Shown here piece after piece: positions 1 through 12,800 of a stretch of DNA of 64,000 bases. The stretch is from Incurvaria masculella (taxonomy: Eukaryota > Arthropoda > Insecta > Lepidoptera > Incurvariidae): positions 18,680,001 through 18,744,000 of the forward strand of contig OX335649.1 of NCBI GenBank assembly GCA_946894095.1, in the 5' to 3' direction. Position numbers and translations under genes: made by a program. Numbering within the stretch: the stretch's first letter is position 1; the number at the start of each line of letters is the position of its first letter. Under the pieces are notes generated by a model that searched no databases, was not told where the DNA came from, and worked only from the letters and a program-made list of their open reading frames with translations.

Positions 1-118
1 CCTTGGTTATAATAGGAAGGTGCTGGCATGGCACCTTATTCCTTCAGGAATGTTGTGTATCGTGGCGGTAGTTGTATGGTATTGTGGGCTATCCATGTCA
101 GGTTCAATAAAAAAATCA
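1..118 (+). mobile_element. SINE 3' part
   Basis: GGCATGGCACCTTATTCCTT, then the GTGGGCTATCCATGT tail with poly-A, is shared with the SINE copies at 46.7, 49.4 and 62.6 kb. The head is outside the window. Confidence 0.7.
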
Positions 119-625
119 TTAGTTTCAGTTTCAGATTCTTTATTTCCTGCATTAGATGTATATTACACACTCGGATTCGTCATTTTTAGGGTTCCGTACC
201 CAAAGGGTGAAAACGGAACCCTATTACTAAGCCTCCGCTGTCTGTCCGTCCGTCCGTCCGTCCGTCCGTCTGTCCGTCTGTCACAGGGCTGTATCTCAGT
301 AACCGTAACAGGTAGACAGCTGAAATTTTCACAGAGTGTGTATTTATTTTGCCGCTATAACAACAAATAGGTAAGATTAAAAAATAATTAATATTAAAGG
401 GGGCTCCCATACAAAAAACGTGATTTTTTTGTTTTATTTTTTACGATGGTACGGAACCCTTCGTGTGTGAGTCCGACTCGCACTTGGCCGGTTTTTTTCC
501 TGTCAGTTCGCTTAGGTACTTCTGGCGAAGAAGAGCCGACGAGAAACTTCGTCAGGTTGGTCATTGTATTATTATTTTTTTCCATTGACATTGCAGTGGC
601 GATTGAACACCCAGCCCGCATTCGA
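119..625 (-). mobile_element. non-LTR retrotransposon 3' fragment, interrupted by an AGGGTTCCG element
   Basis: Sequence 119-187 and 498-600 together match the uninterrupted copy at 3770-3945. In minus orientation it ends with AATAAAGAA and a (GAAACT)n tail, as in non-LTR retrotransposon 3' ends. Confidence 0.7.
188..497 (+). mobile_element. AGGGTTCCGTACC element (Helentron/HINE-like), full length
   Basis: Starts AGGGTTCCGTACCCAAAGGG, carries a (GTCC)n/(GTCT)n tract, and ends GTGCGAGTCC-type palindrome plus CACTTGGCCGG followed by T. GGTACGGAACCCT near the end is the reverse complement of the start. It is inserted in a T run. The family resembles HINE/DINE-1 non-autonomous rolling-circle elements, which also carry GTCY repeats and a 3' hairpin; this assignment is inferred. 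Confidence 0.8.
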
Positions 626-678
626 GGTTTAGCGGGATGGCGTGAATGCTTGATTCGAGGAGGTGCATGTGCCCGCAG

Positions 679-831
679 ACGCGGGCGAGCTGCGCGCGAT
701 GGCGGAGCGGTGCGCGCGGCGCATGCGCGAGCAGGGCGCGCGGCTCGCGCGGCGGCTGCGCGCGCGCGACAAGCTGCGCCGCCGCCAGCGGACCCTCTGC
801 GACGGCCTCTCCGTGTTGCTGCGCCACGCGA
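679..831 (+). CDS. TBC1D30: TBC1D30 exon A: N-terminal Arg-rich helix
   Basis: Acceptor GTGCCCGCAG ends at 678 and donor GTGAGT begins at 832. The exon completes a split GAC codon and reads DAGELRAMAERC then RDKLRRRQRTLCDGL, matching the human stretch that starts DANEL and contains KQKDRLL. It is predicted to be a long, strongly basic helix, possibly a coiled coil, before the TBC domain. It ends with one base of a codon (phase 1), which fits exon B at 9448. GC content is far above the surrounding sequence. No start codon or promoter is evident, so it is treated as an internal exon. Confidence 0.85.
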
Positions 832-3800
832 GTGAGTCGCTGGGGGCGTTTGAGTGATACATTAAAAAATATCATCACGGGTGCTATTTTATGACTGGCG
901 AAACAAAAAAAAATATTAAGAGGTTTCTTATTAAGATTGTTAGTTCCCGTACCCAAAGGGTGTCAACGGAACCCTATTACTAAGCCTCCGCTGTCCGTCC
1001 GTCCGTCCGTCCGTCCGTCCGTCCGTCACAGGGCTTTATCTCATGAACTGTAATAGGTAGGCAGCTAAAATTTTCACAGAGTGTGTATTTGTTTTGCCGC
1101 TAAAACGACAAATAATAAAATTTAAATCATGTACGATGGTACGGAACCCTTCGTGTGCAAGTCCGACTCGCACTTGGCCAGTTTTTGCTAATGTCGTCCT
1201 CGCTACACTATTTGCTGGGGGAAAAGTGCTAAACGATGTTTAAAGGCTGTGAAAACTGTGTTTGACAGAACTCCGAGGGTTTTGAATGATACATTAAAAA
1301 CCGGTATTTTTTTTTTCACAGCTGTTGAGCGCGTGTATGATAACATTCTATTTTATATACCATTCATTAATACCAATGTTTTTTAACTTCCTATGAACAT
1401 CTTGCTACAATATTTATAAATATATATAATATGCAAAATATTGGACTTTCTGAAGAAAGCGCAGCAATAAATTTCCATCACAATGTTCAGAGACTGATAA
1501 AACGGCGCCCTTTCCTGTCTTTGCATGAGAATAACGCCGATACAATACCATTTTGAGATGGCCTTAATATAAATTATGAATGGGCCCTTGGCTGTGGAAA
1601 ATACGAGGCAAAGTATCAAACCGCGACACTCTAGCAGCGCGAATATTCCTGCCTACTTTGAGTATCAAATGCGTACGTTTTGTCCTGTCAAAAATTGTTG
1701 AGAGGGTATTTCTCGAGTGACAACCATTTTCTGACGTAGAAAGCATCTATTCAGATCGTGTCTCCGTATCCGGAACCACACTTACGTACGAGGACACGCA
1801 ATCAATATACCTCACGCACACACCAGCGTCGAGCCCAGAAACCCTCACGGCGCGTGCGCGGTTCCGCTCTACCACGGAACCTTCGGCGACTTAATCGGAA
1901 CGGTTCCTAGCGATATTTAAAGAAGTAATTTCGGTCATTTTGAATCAAGTGGTAAGGGGCGCGTTAAGTGACTGCTTTTCCCTTCTATGCGTCCGCAGTA
2001 AACACGATAACAGCTGGGCGTCTGACGCGTGTTTATAGTGAGCGATGCGTTGTCTCAATGGGGCCCCATTCTGCGCCCTATCTGCGTCCATATCTCATTC
2101 AGCCGCGTGGCGTGTTGGGGCGGTGTAGACATGTACAATAGAGGGGTGTAGGCGCGGTATCCGCAGCGCTCACCCACGCCGCAGTGATGACGGAAAAGTG
2201 ACAATCGAAAAGCGGTACAGATGAGCGGAATTTTCAATTCGTTGAAGAACTTGGCTAGCTCCACCAGGGCCGGCTCAGGTAAGTTTACCCGATATGCTAA
2301 GAAGATTTACGAACCCGTGCACTATTCCCGACATAACCTATTCAGGGTGAAGCCAATTAATCGTGTTAAGCTGCATTGAAGTAGTTGCGGATACGAGAAA
2401 CGTAGTCACGTTTACTTGAACGGTTTGATGGTGGACGCTAATTGTGACACTTCATCATTGTGATGTGAATAATAGAAAACAAGTTGCGGAGATGAAGTTG
2501 CGTGTCTATATTTTGAGTTTCGGAGATCATTATTGCATACATTGCACGAAACACAATGCTACACATGACAGTCAAATAAAATTGTTATATTATAATGTCA
2601 AGAAGTGTTGCATTACATATAAAAATAAGAACTGCCCATGCCCACACTATGATCGCTTATGTATCAAAGAACGAATGCCAAAATACAACTTTACAGTTTA
2701 CAGAAAACACATTCTTAAAGTTTACCTAAAAGTATGAATGATAATAAGTTTATTTTTTCTAAAAAAATATAAATGTTGATTGCCTCAAAAAACACATTGT
2801 AAAAACATGTTTTAACTGCAGTTTTATTGGAACTTTTTTCATTATTGCGCGTTTGCGGTGGGCGAATTCTGTGAAGTAATATCAAACGGAATTCTAACAG
2901 AAAGGGCAATTTTTTAACAAAATAATTATTTTATTCGTTAACGAAGCATTCAATTGATACATGAGCCCTTTCCTTTATTTTGCCATTTGATATGACCTCT
3001 CAGAATGTTTTCCTTATAAGTGACTCTATCGGCTGGTGCAATAATAGCGGTTGCGCATTTTTTATTAAAATCAACGGATTTTTTTTTCAAATCTAATGCA
3101 ATTTTAGTTTTTATGAAAATCAGCCCCATTACTCCTTTAAGGATTTTCTTTTTTTTACTTTGCTCGGAAAATTCGTTTATACAGCATTTATTTTACGTTC
3201 GTGCCACGTTTGGCGTACCCAAGTCTTACTTAGATGCATAAGCGTAGGATAAAAGAGTATTTATCAGGACACTTAAAACATTTCGATGGCAAGTAATTTT
3301 CTGCCCTTAAAAAAGTCATTACCCTATCAATTCCCTATACTTCGGGCGATGACTGAATACATGCTCTTAATATTATACAAACTTTTGAGATTTTGGATTC
3401 TAAAATATATTGTCGGAATCTACGTCTATACTTTTAAATTTTTTTATCATACCATTTAGATTGGAAAATTTTAGCCAATTGGAAAAAGTTCATTTTTTAT
3501 ATTTGCACTGAAAAATACAGATATTTCCAAAAAAATTAAAAGGTTGGAAATAGAATGAAGCTTTCTCAAGTGAATATTTTTTTTTAACTCTGACAACTGT
3601 TAGGGGTAGGGAAACGTAGAGTGTGGAAGACAGTCGCCGTGCAAAATTGTGCCTTGGCCAATGGACAAAGAGTGCATTTCATAAAATTTTCAAATCTTAG
3701 ATTTCCTGTGACTTAACGATAGCCTCAAGTATATAAATACATTTTGAAATCGAAATGACTACAAAAATACAGTTTCAGTTTCAGTTTCTTTATTTCCTCC

Positions 3801-6800
3801 ATTAGATGTATATTACACACTCGGATTCGTCATTTTTTTTTTCCTGTCGGTTCGATTACTTCTGGCGAAGAAGAGCCGACAAGAAACTTCGTCAGGTTGG
3901 TCATTGTATTATTATTTTTTCCAGTGATACTTACAAACTAGTTTACAGTGATTGATTGATTACTACTGCTCACAAAGAACATTATTATAAGAACATTATA
4001 TACATTGGTGAGGAGCAAACTCTTGACTACTATAATGACATCTTATTCTAAATTAAAAGGAATTTTGATCTAAATTATTCAGGTGTAAAAAGCCATCGTC
4101 ATTTTTGATACAAGGTAATATCAAATTAAATATAAGTTAGTAAATTAAATAGAAAACACCGCATTCAAGACTTAGAAACACAAACATGCTCAGAAGTTTT
4201 CAAATCAAAGGAAAAGTAATGAAGTGTTCGCAGTACGTTTTTCCCAATTTTCCCAACACTTCGTCCGGGATTGCTGACGGCATCAAGTGTTCGGCTAAAT
4301 ATAGCCCGAGCCCAAGACGGTCGACCTATGCTCTTATGTGCGAACTGAACGCTCGGTTGACGTCTGGCGGGCAGCTTTTGTGGCTCTAATTATTTAAAAA
4401 AAACGGCCAAGTGCGAGTCGGACTCGCACACGAAGGGTTCCGTACCATCGTACAAGATTTGACACAAAAAATCACGATTTGTGAATGGGACCCTCTTTAA
4501 TTTTTATTTTACCTATTTGTTGTTATAGCGGCAAAACAAATACACACCGTGTGAAAATTTCAGCTGCCTACCTATTACGGTTCACGAGATACAGCCCTGT
4601 GACAGCCGGACGGACAGCGGAGGCTTAGTAATAGGGTTCCGTTTTCACCCTTTGGGTACGGAACCCTAACAAATATATATATATATATATATATATTTTC
4701 TTATATATAACAATTTGAGTGCAATAACAGTATAGGTACTTAAAACTAAAAATATTTACATTGTTTTTTTATTTTTTTATGTGACTGAACATGGATGGCT
4801 AATACCACCCCTTCTGTCATGGTATTAGCCCAACACCCCACATGGGAACTAGGTGTCATGCCAGGACCTTCTTTATATTGCACGGCTACATTGAACTGGA
4901 TGGAAAACACGGACAATTTTCATTGCCGCTTCGTCCATCGTTCATCCAATGCGATGGTACCAACCCGGGCGGGATTAACCCTACCACCTAGTAAGTAAGG
5001 AAGGGGACCTACAGTTTAACGTGGAATCCGAACCACGGCCAGCCTCTCTCAACGGTCGATGGTCACCCATCCAAGACCAGACCGGACCCAGCGTTGCTTA
5101 ACTTCGGAGAGCGATCGCCGAAGTGTCGCGCCACTGGGCCACTGAGGCTGACAACTTAATGAAACTTAAAAGTATCAAAAGCCATTATTGCCGTGTCAGA
5201 CCTTGTCCCTTAAACTAGCCTTACGTGCTGTATCATAAGGGGCAGTACTGTGTGTAATGGCATTTGTGATAAAAAATCTTACAGAATATTTAAAGTTACT
5301 TAACAAAATAAGCTAAAGACACAATCAAGAAATATACAAAGGGAAAAACTTAAAAAGATAGAGAAGAATACAAAATATAGTCATCGTACAAAAAGTTCAC
5401 GAGCCGTTTATAATTCTAATTAACTAAGAATGTCAAACATTTTTTCTTCTAACTATTCTTAGATTTATTATTCCAGCTAACTGAAATTATTTAATGCTTA
5501 ATACATTTACCATAACCTAGCTCAGGGCGCGGTGTCTTGCTTCACATGCAACAGGTCACAGAAAGGGTTATTTATTTTCTGAAGAAATAACTTTATCACG
5601 ATTTGGTCACGAATGCGAGGTGTTTCATTGTTCGGGATCTGTAAGGAAAACTGTAAGGTGCATTGGTACCATCGCATTGGCTGAAGGATGATCGAAGCGG
5701 CAATGAAAAACTGACAATGTTTTCCATCCGGTTCAATATAGCTGGGCTCATAAAGGTACTTTTTCCTGGCATGGCACCTAATTCTATCGGGAATGCGGTG
5801 TGTTGGGCTCTTTACCTCTATCCTCCGTGGTTGGGCTATTGTCATGAGGGGGATATTGGTATTAGCCGTCCATGTTGTATTATATTTATGTTGTCGTTCT
5901 TTTAAAAAGCGTTTTATTTGCAAAAAACTTCCTTAATCTTAAATTAAATTTTAACTAAAAAGTTTGTAAGTAAGAATAATTTACTCGACTTTTTTATTGC
6001 TTTAGAATTGTTCTTGGTTTCGAACATTTTTCAATTCAGCTTTCGTCACGGCGTTCCGACCCATGCAATAAAAATATTTTTGGACTCAGAACGCAAAATG
6101 TATTGCACTTTATTAAACATTTACATAGTAGTTGCGTCGAAAACATTTTGACAATTTCACGTTTAATGGTTTTCTTGTAATTAGCGATTAGAAATTTTAC
6201 ACCGTTAGATGGTGCTGTTAAATAAAAGTAAAATATACAACAAATATACAAAAGGTCGGCTGGAAGAAATCTCTTTGAGGGATAAGACCGCCTTTACGCC
6301 CCACTTATGTTGTTATTTCACTATACTTTCTTTTGTAAATTGTTTTTTTGTTGCGTACTCATAAAAAACGGAACCCTATTACTAAGCCTCCCCTGTCCGT
6401 CCGTCCGTCCGCCCGTCCGTCCGTCCGTCCGTCCGTCCGTCTGTCACAGGGCTGTATCTCATGAACCGTAATAGGTAGGCAGCTGAAATTTTCACAGAAT
6501 GTGTATTTATTTTGCCGCTATAACAACAAATAGGTAAAATAGAAAAAAATAAAAATTCAAGGGGGGTCCCATACTAAAAACGTTTGTGTTAAATTTTGTA
6601 CGATGGTACGAAACCCTTATTGTGCGAGTCCGACTCGCACTTGGCCTGTTTTTAAAATTGTAAGAAACCAACAAGCCTGAAATCATGAAAATGTTTTCGC
6701 CTTTATACGTCATTTATACTGAATTCGTGATTTTTGCGTTCCGTGTACTAATAACTTTTTATGTATCGGAATAGCCTTAATCACCATCGACTTAATGACG

Positions 6801-9800
6801 AGACTGTCAAATATTTGACCAATTTCTCGTCCGATATTAAAAGACCCTACCCTGCCGGGTAATGGCCGCAGGACCCTTTTTTACGAGGACTAAATTGATT
6901 TCCAAGCTTAAGAGGGTGTTAGCAATGGATCACATTCAATTCCATAATGGCGTAAGTTAAAGCACGTTTTATTATTCTTAAAAATAACTCAACTGATTAT
7001 AAAATTTCAAAAAAATTTAAGATAAATTGATTATTCAGCTGGATTTGAAACATAATAATTATATAAATCTGTGTCTCCCCTTCTTTGTTCAAACTTTTTT
7101 AATGCATTTTTATATTTTCTTCATTTCCCCGAATCTTACCCGGGTCTTACAAATTTATCTTTAAATTATGGCTAGACCATCAATCTACAAATGTACTTTT
7201 TTGATAATCGAAATTTGTTGCAGTTATTTCGTAATATAGTTAAATGTTGTTTTAATTACGCCTTTATGGAACTGAATTCAATTAGGTGCTAACTAGAAAA
7301 TACTAAACATGTTTTTTCGGTCTTGCCAACTGTTTTTAGGGTTCCGTCCCAAAGGGTGAAAACGGAACCCTATTCCTAAGCCTCCGCTGTCCGTCCGTCC
7401 GTCCGTCCGTCACAGGGCTGTATCTCATGAACCGTAATAGGTGGGCAGCTGTAATTTTCACAAAGTGTGTATTTATTTTGGCGCTATAACAACAAATAGG
7501 TAATATTAAAATAATATCAAAATAATATTAAAAAAAAATGATATTAAAAAACTTATTTTTTTTGTATTCAATATTTTACGATGGTACGGAACCCTTAGTG
7601 TGCGAGTCCGACTAGCACTTGGCCGGTTTTTTTATGTAGTTACATGGATTTTTTATGGATGGCTAATAAAATAGTCACCTTTATGATATGGCCCAACATA
7701 CCTTTGTTTTGATTATGTTTTCATCCAATGCGATACTACCTATCCGGTCATAACGTTACCACCTTGTATGGGAAAGGGATCTATTATAAGGGAATTCAAA
7801 ACATACAAAAATTAGGTACAATGTACAACAGATCGCATTCGTGACGAAATTTACTAATCTAACTTAAAAACATTAGACGTCCTGCATGGGCAGGACGGCG
7901 ATTTGAACCTATGATCTCTGGTATCCAAGGCAACGCCTCAGAAATGGAAACCGCTCTACTTACTGCTCTCTCCGTATATATACAAGTGCCTTAACTTTTT
8001 GAAATAGCAAAACTCGTTTTTAACACATTTCATTAGCTGATAGTGGAACGCTAGGCACAGATAATTTGGATTGGAGGACTTACATAAAACCATGGAACTT
8101 GGATCTACATAGTATACAAGCTTCTTGCATAAAACTCAATGTTTTTTAGTGAAATAAGAATAGCTACTTACACTATTTTGTCATATGATGAATAAATGCT
8201 TGCCTTCCCGCGTGGATTTTATTAAATCATTCCTTTTTCATCTCTAGGCATATTTTAATCGTCCGCTTATAATGACTGGAAAAATAAAGTATGTAAAACT
8301 TAAAAAACACCGGTTCTATGTTTGGGTTATATGTGGTTAACTTTACGTTTACAAACCTCACAGTTGTTATTTGGTTATGATATTACAGTTATATATCACC
8401 ACACATATTTTCGGTGGTTTGTTGAAATAATTGATTCGACATCTACATGCAGGTATCTTGGTCAGATTTTGAAAAATATGTTGTTCAAATTAATAGTTCA
8501 AATATGAATTCCCTTCCGAGGTATTTTCCCGAAATTACGACCTGGGGTCCTTCAAACGTGGTGTGAAGAAGCATCGGCAGGAAGTTAATTTCTCAATCAT
8601 TGAAGTCAAAATGTCTTAGCATACTATTAATATACGCAACGATATTGCCATTCAGTAAGTAGAATAATCATAGAAAAAATGCGATACACATTTGGATAGC
8701 TTAGATACAGATTTCATTTAATTTAAAGTATTAATATAAGGTAAATTATTGTTATAAACACAGAACACATAACAATACACACAAGGAATAGACACATATG
8801 AAAAAAAAAAACATTACAATGACAATACTAATCAACCTTAACAAACAGCAATCATAAATAAAAAAGTTCTTCAAAGTCAGCCGAAGCTGCTTGAGCCCCT
8901 AAGACGCTTATTGCGTTACCCCTTTGGATCTAATTAATCTATAGACTAATGCGACGAATAAAGACGGCTTTTGAGCGTAAGTCTTAGTGGTTCAAAATTG
9001 TTCCAGTTCTGTTATTTTGTTTCTAATGTTTAAATGGCATTGTCGTTGGATTTTCCAAAAGAACAGGCCATTACCTTCTTTTTTATTCCTTTTTTAATTT
9101 CGTGAAAATGAGTCGGACTTGCACACGATGGGTTCCGTACAATCGTGAGATATTTAATACAAAAAGTCACGTTTTTTGTATGGGGGCGGATTTTTTAAAA
9201 TTATTACCTATTTGTTGTTATAGCGGCAAAATAAATACATACTCTATGAAAATTTCAGCTGCGTACCTATTACGGTCAGCCCTGTGACAGACGGACGGAC
9301 GGATGGACGGACAGCGGAGGCTTAGTAATAGGGTAAACATCGTACAACCATACCATCTTGTACGATGGTACGGAACCCTTCGTGTGCGAGTCCGGCTCGC
9401 ACCTGGCCGGTATGTCCAGTTCGAGACATGTGTGTGTGCGCCGGTAGGTGGCGACAGCGGCGCCCGCTTCAGCGTGTCGCCGAGCAAGGGCGGCGGCGGG
9501 GGTGGGGGTGGGGGTGGGGGCGCGTGCGGCGGCGGCGAGGGCGAGGGCGGCTTCACTCAGTGGCTGCACGCGATGCGGCTCGTCGCGCGCCTGCCGGCCG
9601 GCGTTCCGCACCACTTCCGCAAGAAGGTAAGCTCCGCCGTACGCCTATTCTTGCGATTCCGCGCTCAGGAGTCAGGAATACTTCAGTCCGGAAACCCGCT
9701 TTTGTAGTGTGGCCAAGCGGTTTTCTCGACGCAAAAGACTCCCGAGCCCGGGATTTCAACATCCAGTTGAGAAAACGGCTTTTTCAGTGTGTCAAAGGGG

Positions 9801-12800
9801 TTTTCTCGACGCCCGCCTCGGTAATTTAATGATTCAAGGCTTTCCGTCGAGAAAACCGCTTTGATGGACTACGACGCCTTATTATTAGAAATCCGTGCTC
9901 AGGAATCAAGAGTGTTTGAGTCGAGAAAACGGCTTTTTAAGTGTGTCAACGCGGTTTCCATTCGCCATTCGAGGTTTTTGGTCGACAAAACGTCTTAGAC
10001 TAGGAGGTCGCGACAAAAATGGTAACGATAACGTAAATGGCTGAAAATGGGTTCACGGGATAAAGTACAACCCTCTGAAGCTAAATGTGTCAGTCTGCCT
10101 GTTCCAAGTGGTTGCGTTACGTAGATAAGGCGCCTGAAAAAGTAGTTATGGTGACAAAAAATACATATGATAAGGTAAATGGATGGAAATGACGAAGCAC
10201 GAAAGTATCAATACATACTTGCTTAGCAATCCTGAAACTGAACTAATCTTTGGTTGCATTTAGTAGTTATAGGCGATTTAGGTTACAGATATAACTTTAG
10301 GTATATTTAAGTATTATTTAAGTAACCGTCTGTTTATTGTTGTATAATTAATAGGTATCAATGATTCCAGATAATCAGTATATTCATCAGCAGGTACATA
10401 CCAGCATCTATTATATTTTATGTAGCCAATCTAGAAAACGCAACCACTTAGGACGGGCAGACCGACATATTTAGCATCAGAGGGTTGGTCTCTAACATGT
10501 CAACCCAGATTCAGCCATTTACCTTATCGTGACCAAAAATGTCGTGACCTCCCGGAATATCTTGGACACACTGTGACGGCCAATTTATGGAATCCCGTGC
10601 TCAATAATCAGGAATATTCCAGAAGAGAAAACTGCTTTTGTATTGTGTCAAAGCGGTTACTCATTAATCAAGAATTCCCGTCGGAAAAATTATCCCTGAA
10701 AAAAAAATATTCTCGACTGAAAGATACCTGATTCCTGTGCACGAAATTAATATAATATGCCTGCTGTTCGTATGTATGTTCGTATGAGTTTTGCCTGCAG
10801 CACTTTATTGAATGTGTGTGCATACCGTAATTTTTTTACTGTAAATATTACTGTAAATAACTCAGATGTGATTTACAATATTTTCACTAATTTATTCTTT
10901 TAATAAGTACACATTGTCACAAAACGTTTGTCAACATCACATTTTTGGCATGACTGATATAATGTTATCAGGTTTCACAAAACATAACTGTCACTGAGCT
11001 AGTCAAGTAGTTTTACAGTATATTTCACTTTATTAATCTTTAGATGTTGAGTTTCATCACATATTTAAAATCCCTTTCTCCGGCGATCACACTCGTACAA
11101 ATATTATAAGGATTCACAGGCGTTTACAATAATTTAGATTGATTTATAGCGGAGCTACATCCGATCATGCTCTCAGGGTCCATGCCCGTCTGAAAGGGGA
11201 CGGGAATGGAGGCTCCTTCGTATGACGGCGCGTATTAGTGGCTAGCTGATGTCTCCACTCGGGTCAATTTAGTTCTGTATAGTCTCCCGAGAGGAGCTCC
11301 GTAGAACGCGCCCTCAGCGTGCCACTGCGTCGCGTCGCCCGCCCGCGCTTACACTTCGTTTTTGCCTAGCGTTAATTATATCTCTGCTCCAAAGCCTGGT
11401 TTTCACCTAATGCTGATATATTTTATTTATTTATTTATTTATTTATAGGCTTACATACAGGATTGAATCACATTAAAAACAACAACAACATGTATAGTAA
11501 CAAAAGCTTATGAAACATCCCACGAGTAGTAAGCACAGCATGTGCTAGCAGTATTTAGAATAAACAAAAAACACAAAACAAATATGGCAATATAAAAATA
11601 GCAAGGAAAATTAAAATGAAGTTTCCAATAAAGAAGTAACAATAAACGACAAAACTGATGCATTTAAGAGAGTGACAGCAACAATAAAGCAAATAAATTA
11701 AGTGAAAGAAAAGCAAAAACAACATTAGGCTAACAATGATGCATGAATGGTCAAAAGGTAAGTGGTAACAAGCAATAATTATATGAGGTTTTTATACTTA
11801 ATTGCGAACATGAAAAAAGGTCACACTTATCCCTAAAGTCGTTGCATGTTTTCAGCATTCTGTTAAGGGGAGAATGAGAACCTATGTTCGTGCGAGAGTT
11901 AACGGTCTGGAAAGGCATTCTATTTTTTCGAATCTACTTGCAAGACGAGGGACTTTAATATCAATTCCTTGTTTGAGTTCAGGGCAATCGATCAGTGCAT
12001 TGAGAATTGTATGTATGAACATTAAGTCAGCCCGGGAACGACGTAGTGCTAATGTATCCATTGAGTAATACTCGAGGCGAAGGTTTGTGCTAGTGAGTGA
12101 CTGACAACGATTGTCAGCGAAAGTTAGGTGGTACAAAAATCGCTTTAGCACTCTCTCGAGTCTGTCGATATGTACCTTGTAACATGGACACCAGGCCGTG
12201 CTGCAGTATATAATAGGATGAGAGTATATGGGCTTTTATAAAACACACTTTAATTTTAATTGACACTTAAAGGGTCTTTATTACTAATGTGCTGATTATC
12301 TTGTACTGGTATTTATTGCAAGAGCGTCGCGATTTAGCCAATCAGCAGTAGGTGAAAAAGGCCCTTAGGGTCGTAACGTGATGTTAAATAGCGTACTAAC
12401 TTTCCACAATTATATAGGCTATCAAATGCATTAATACTTTTTTCAAATTCTACTGGTAGTTTCACATATAAGCGCGTTCAAACAAAAAACCAAAACACAG
12501 TATTAGTACCAGTAGTACTATTAAAATACTATTACTAAAACAATGACTTAAAAACAGCAAAAATATAAGAATTATGTAATATGCATATATTAGAAGAAAT
12601 TGAGTAGAAAACAAAAATAAAAAAGAAGCAATCCCTCTACAATTAGGTCATTATTCTTGTAGTATAATATAAATTGTTTATTTTAACAATTAAATAATAA
12701 GTGAATACTCATAATAATTTCTAAAATGCGTGTCAAGTAAATGTATAACCACTAAACGCAAATTTAACGTGTACGTGTGTAGCTTCTATTGCGGTTAACG

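Noticed and set aside
394..862. Several short open frames on both strands at the left edge
   Set aside because: They cross repeat boundaries or are shadows of exon A (679-831).
5041..5150. Functional 5S rRNA gene on the minus strand
   Set aside because: Only the internal promoter region resembles 5S rRNA; the terminal stem halves are absent and the sequence runs straight into a SINE body.
9456..9626. Alternative exon B start at 9458
   Set aside because: This second AG gives the wrong phase relative to both exon A and the candidate alternative first exon.
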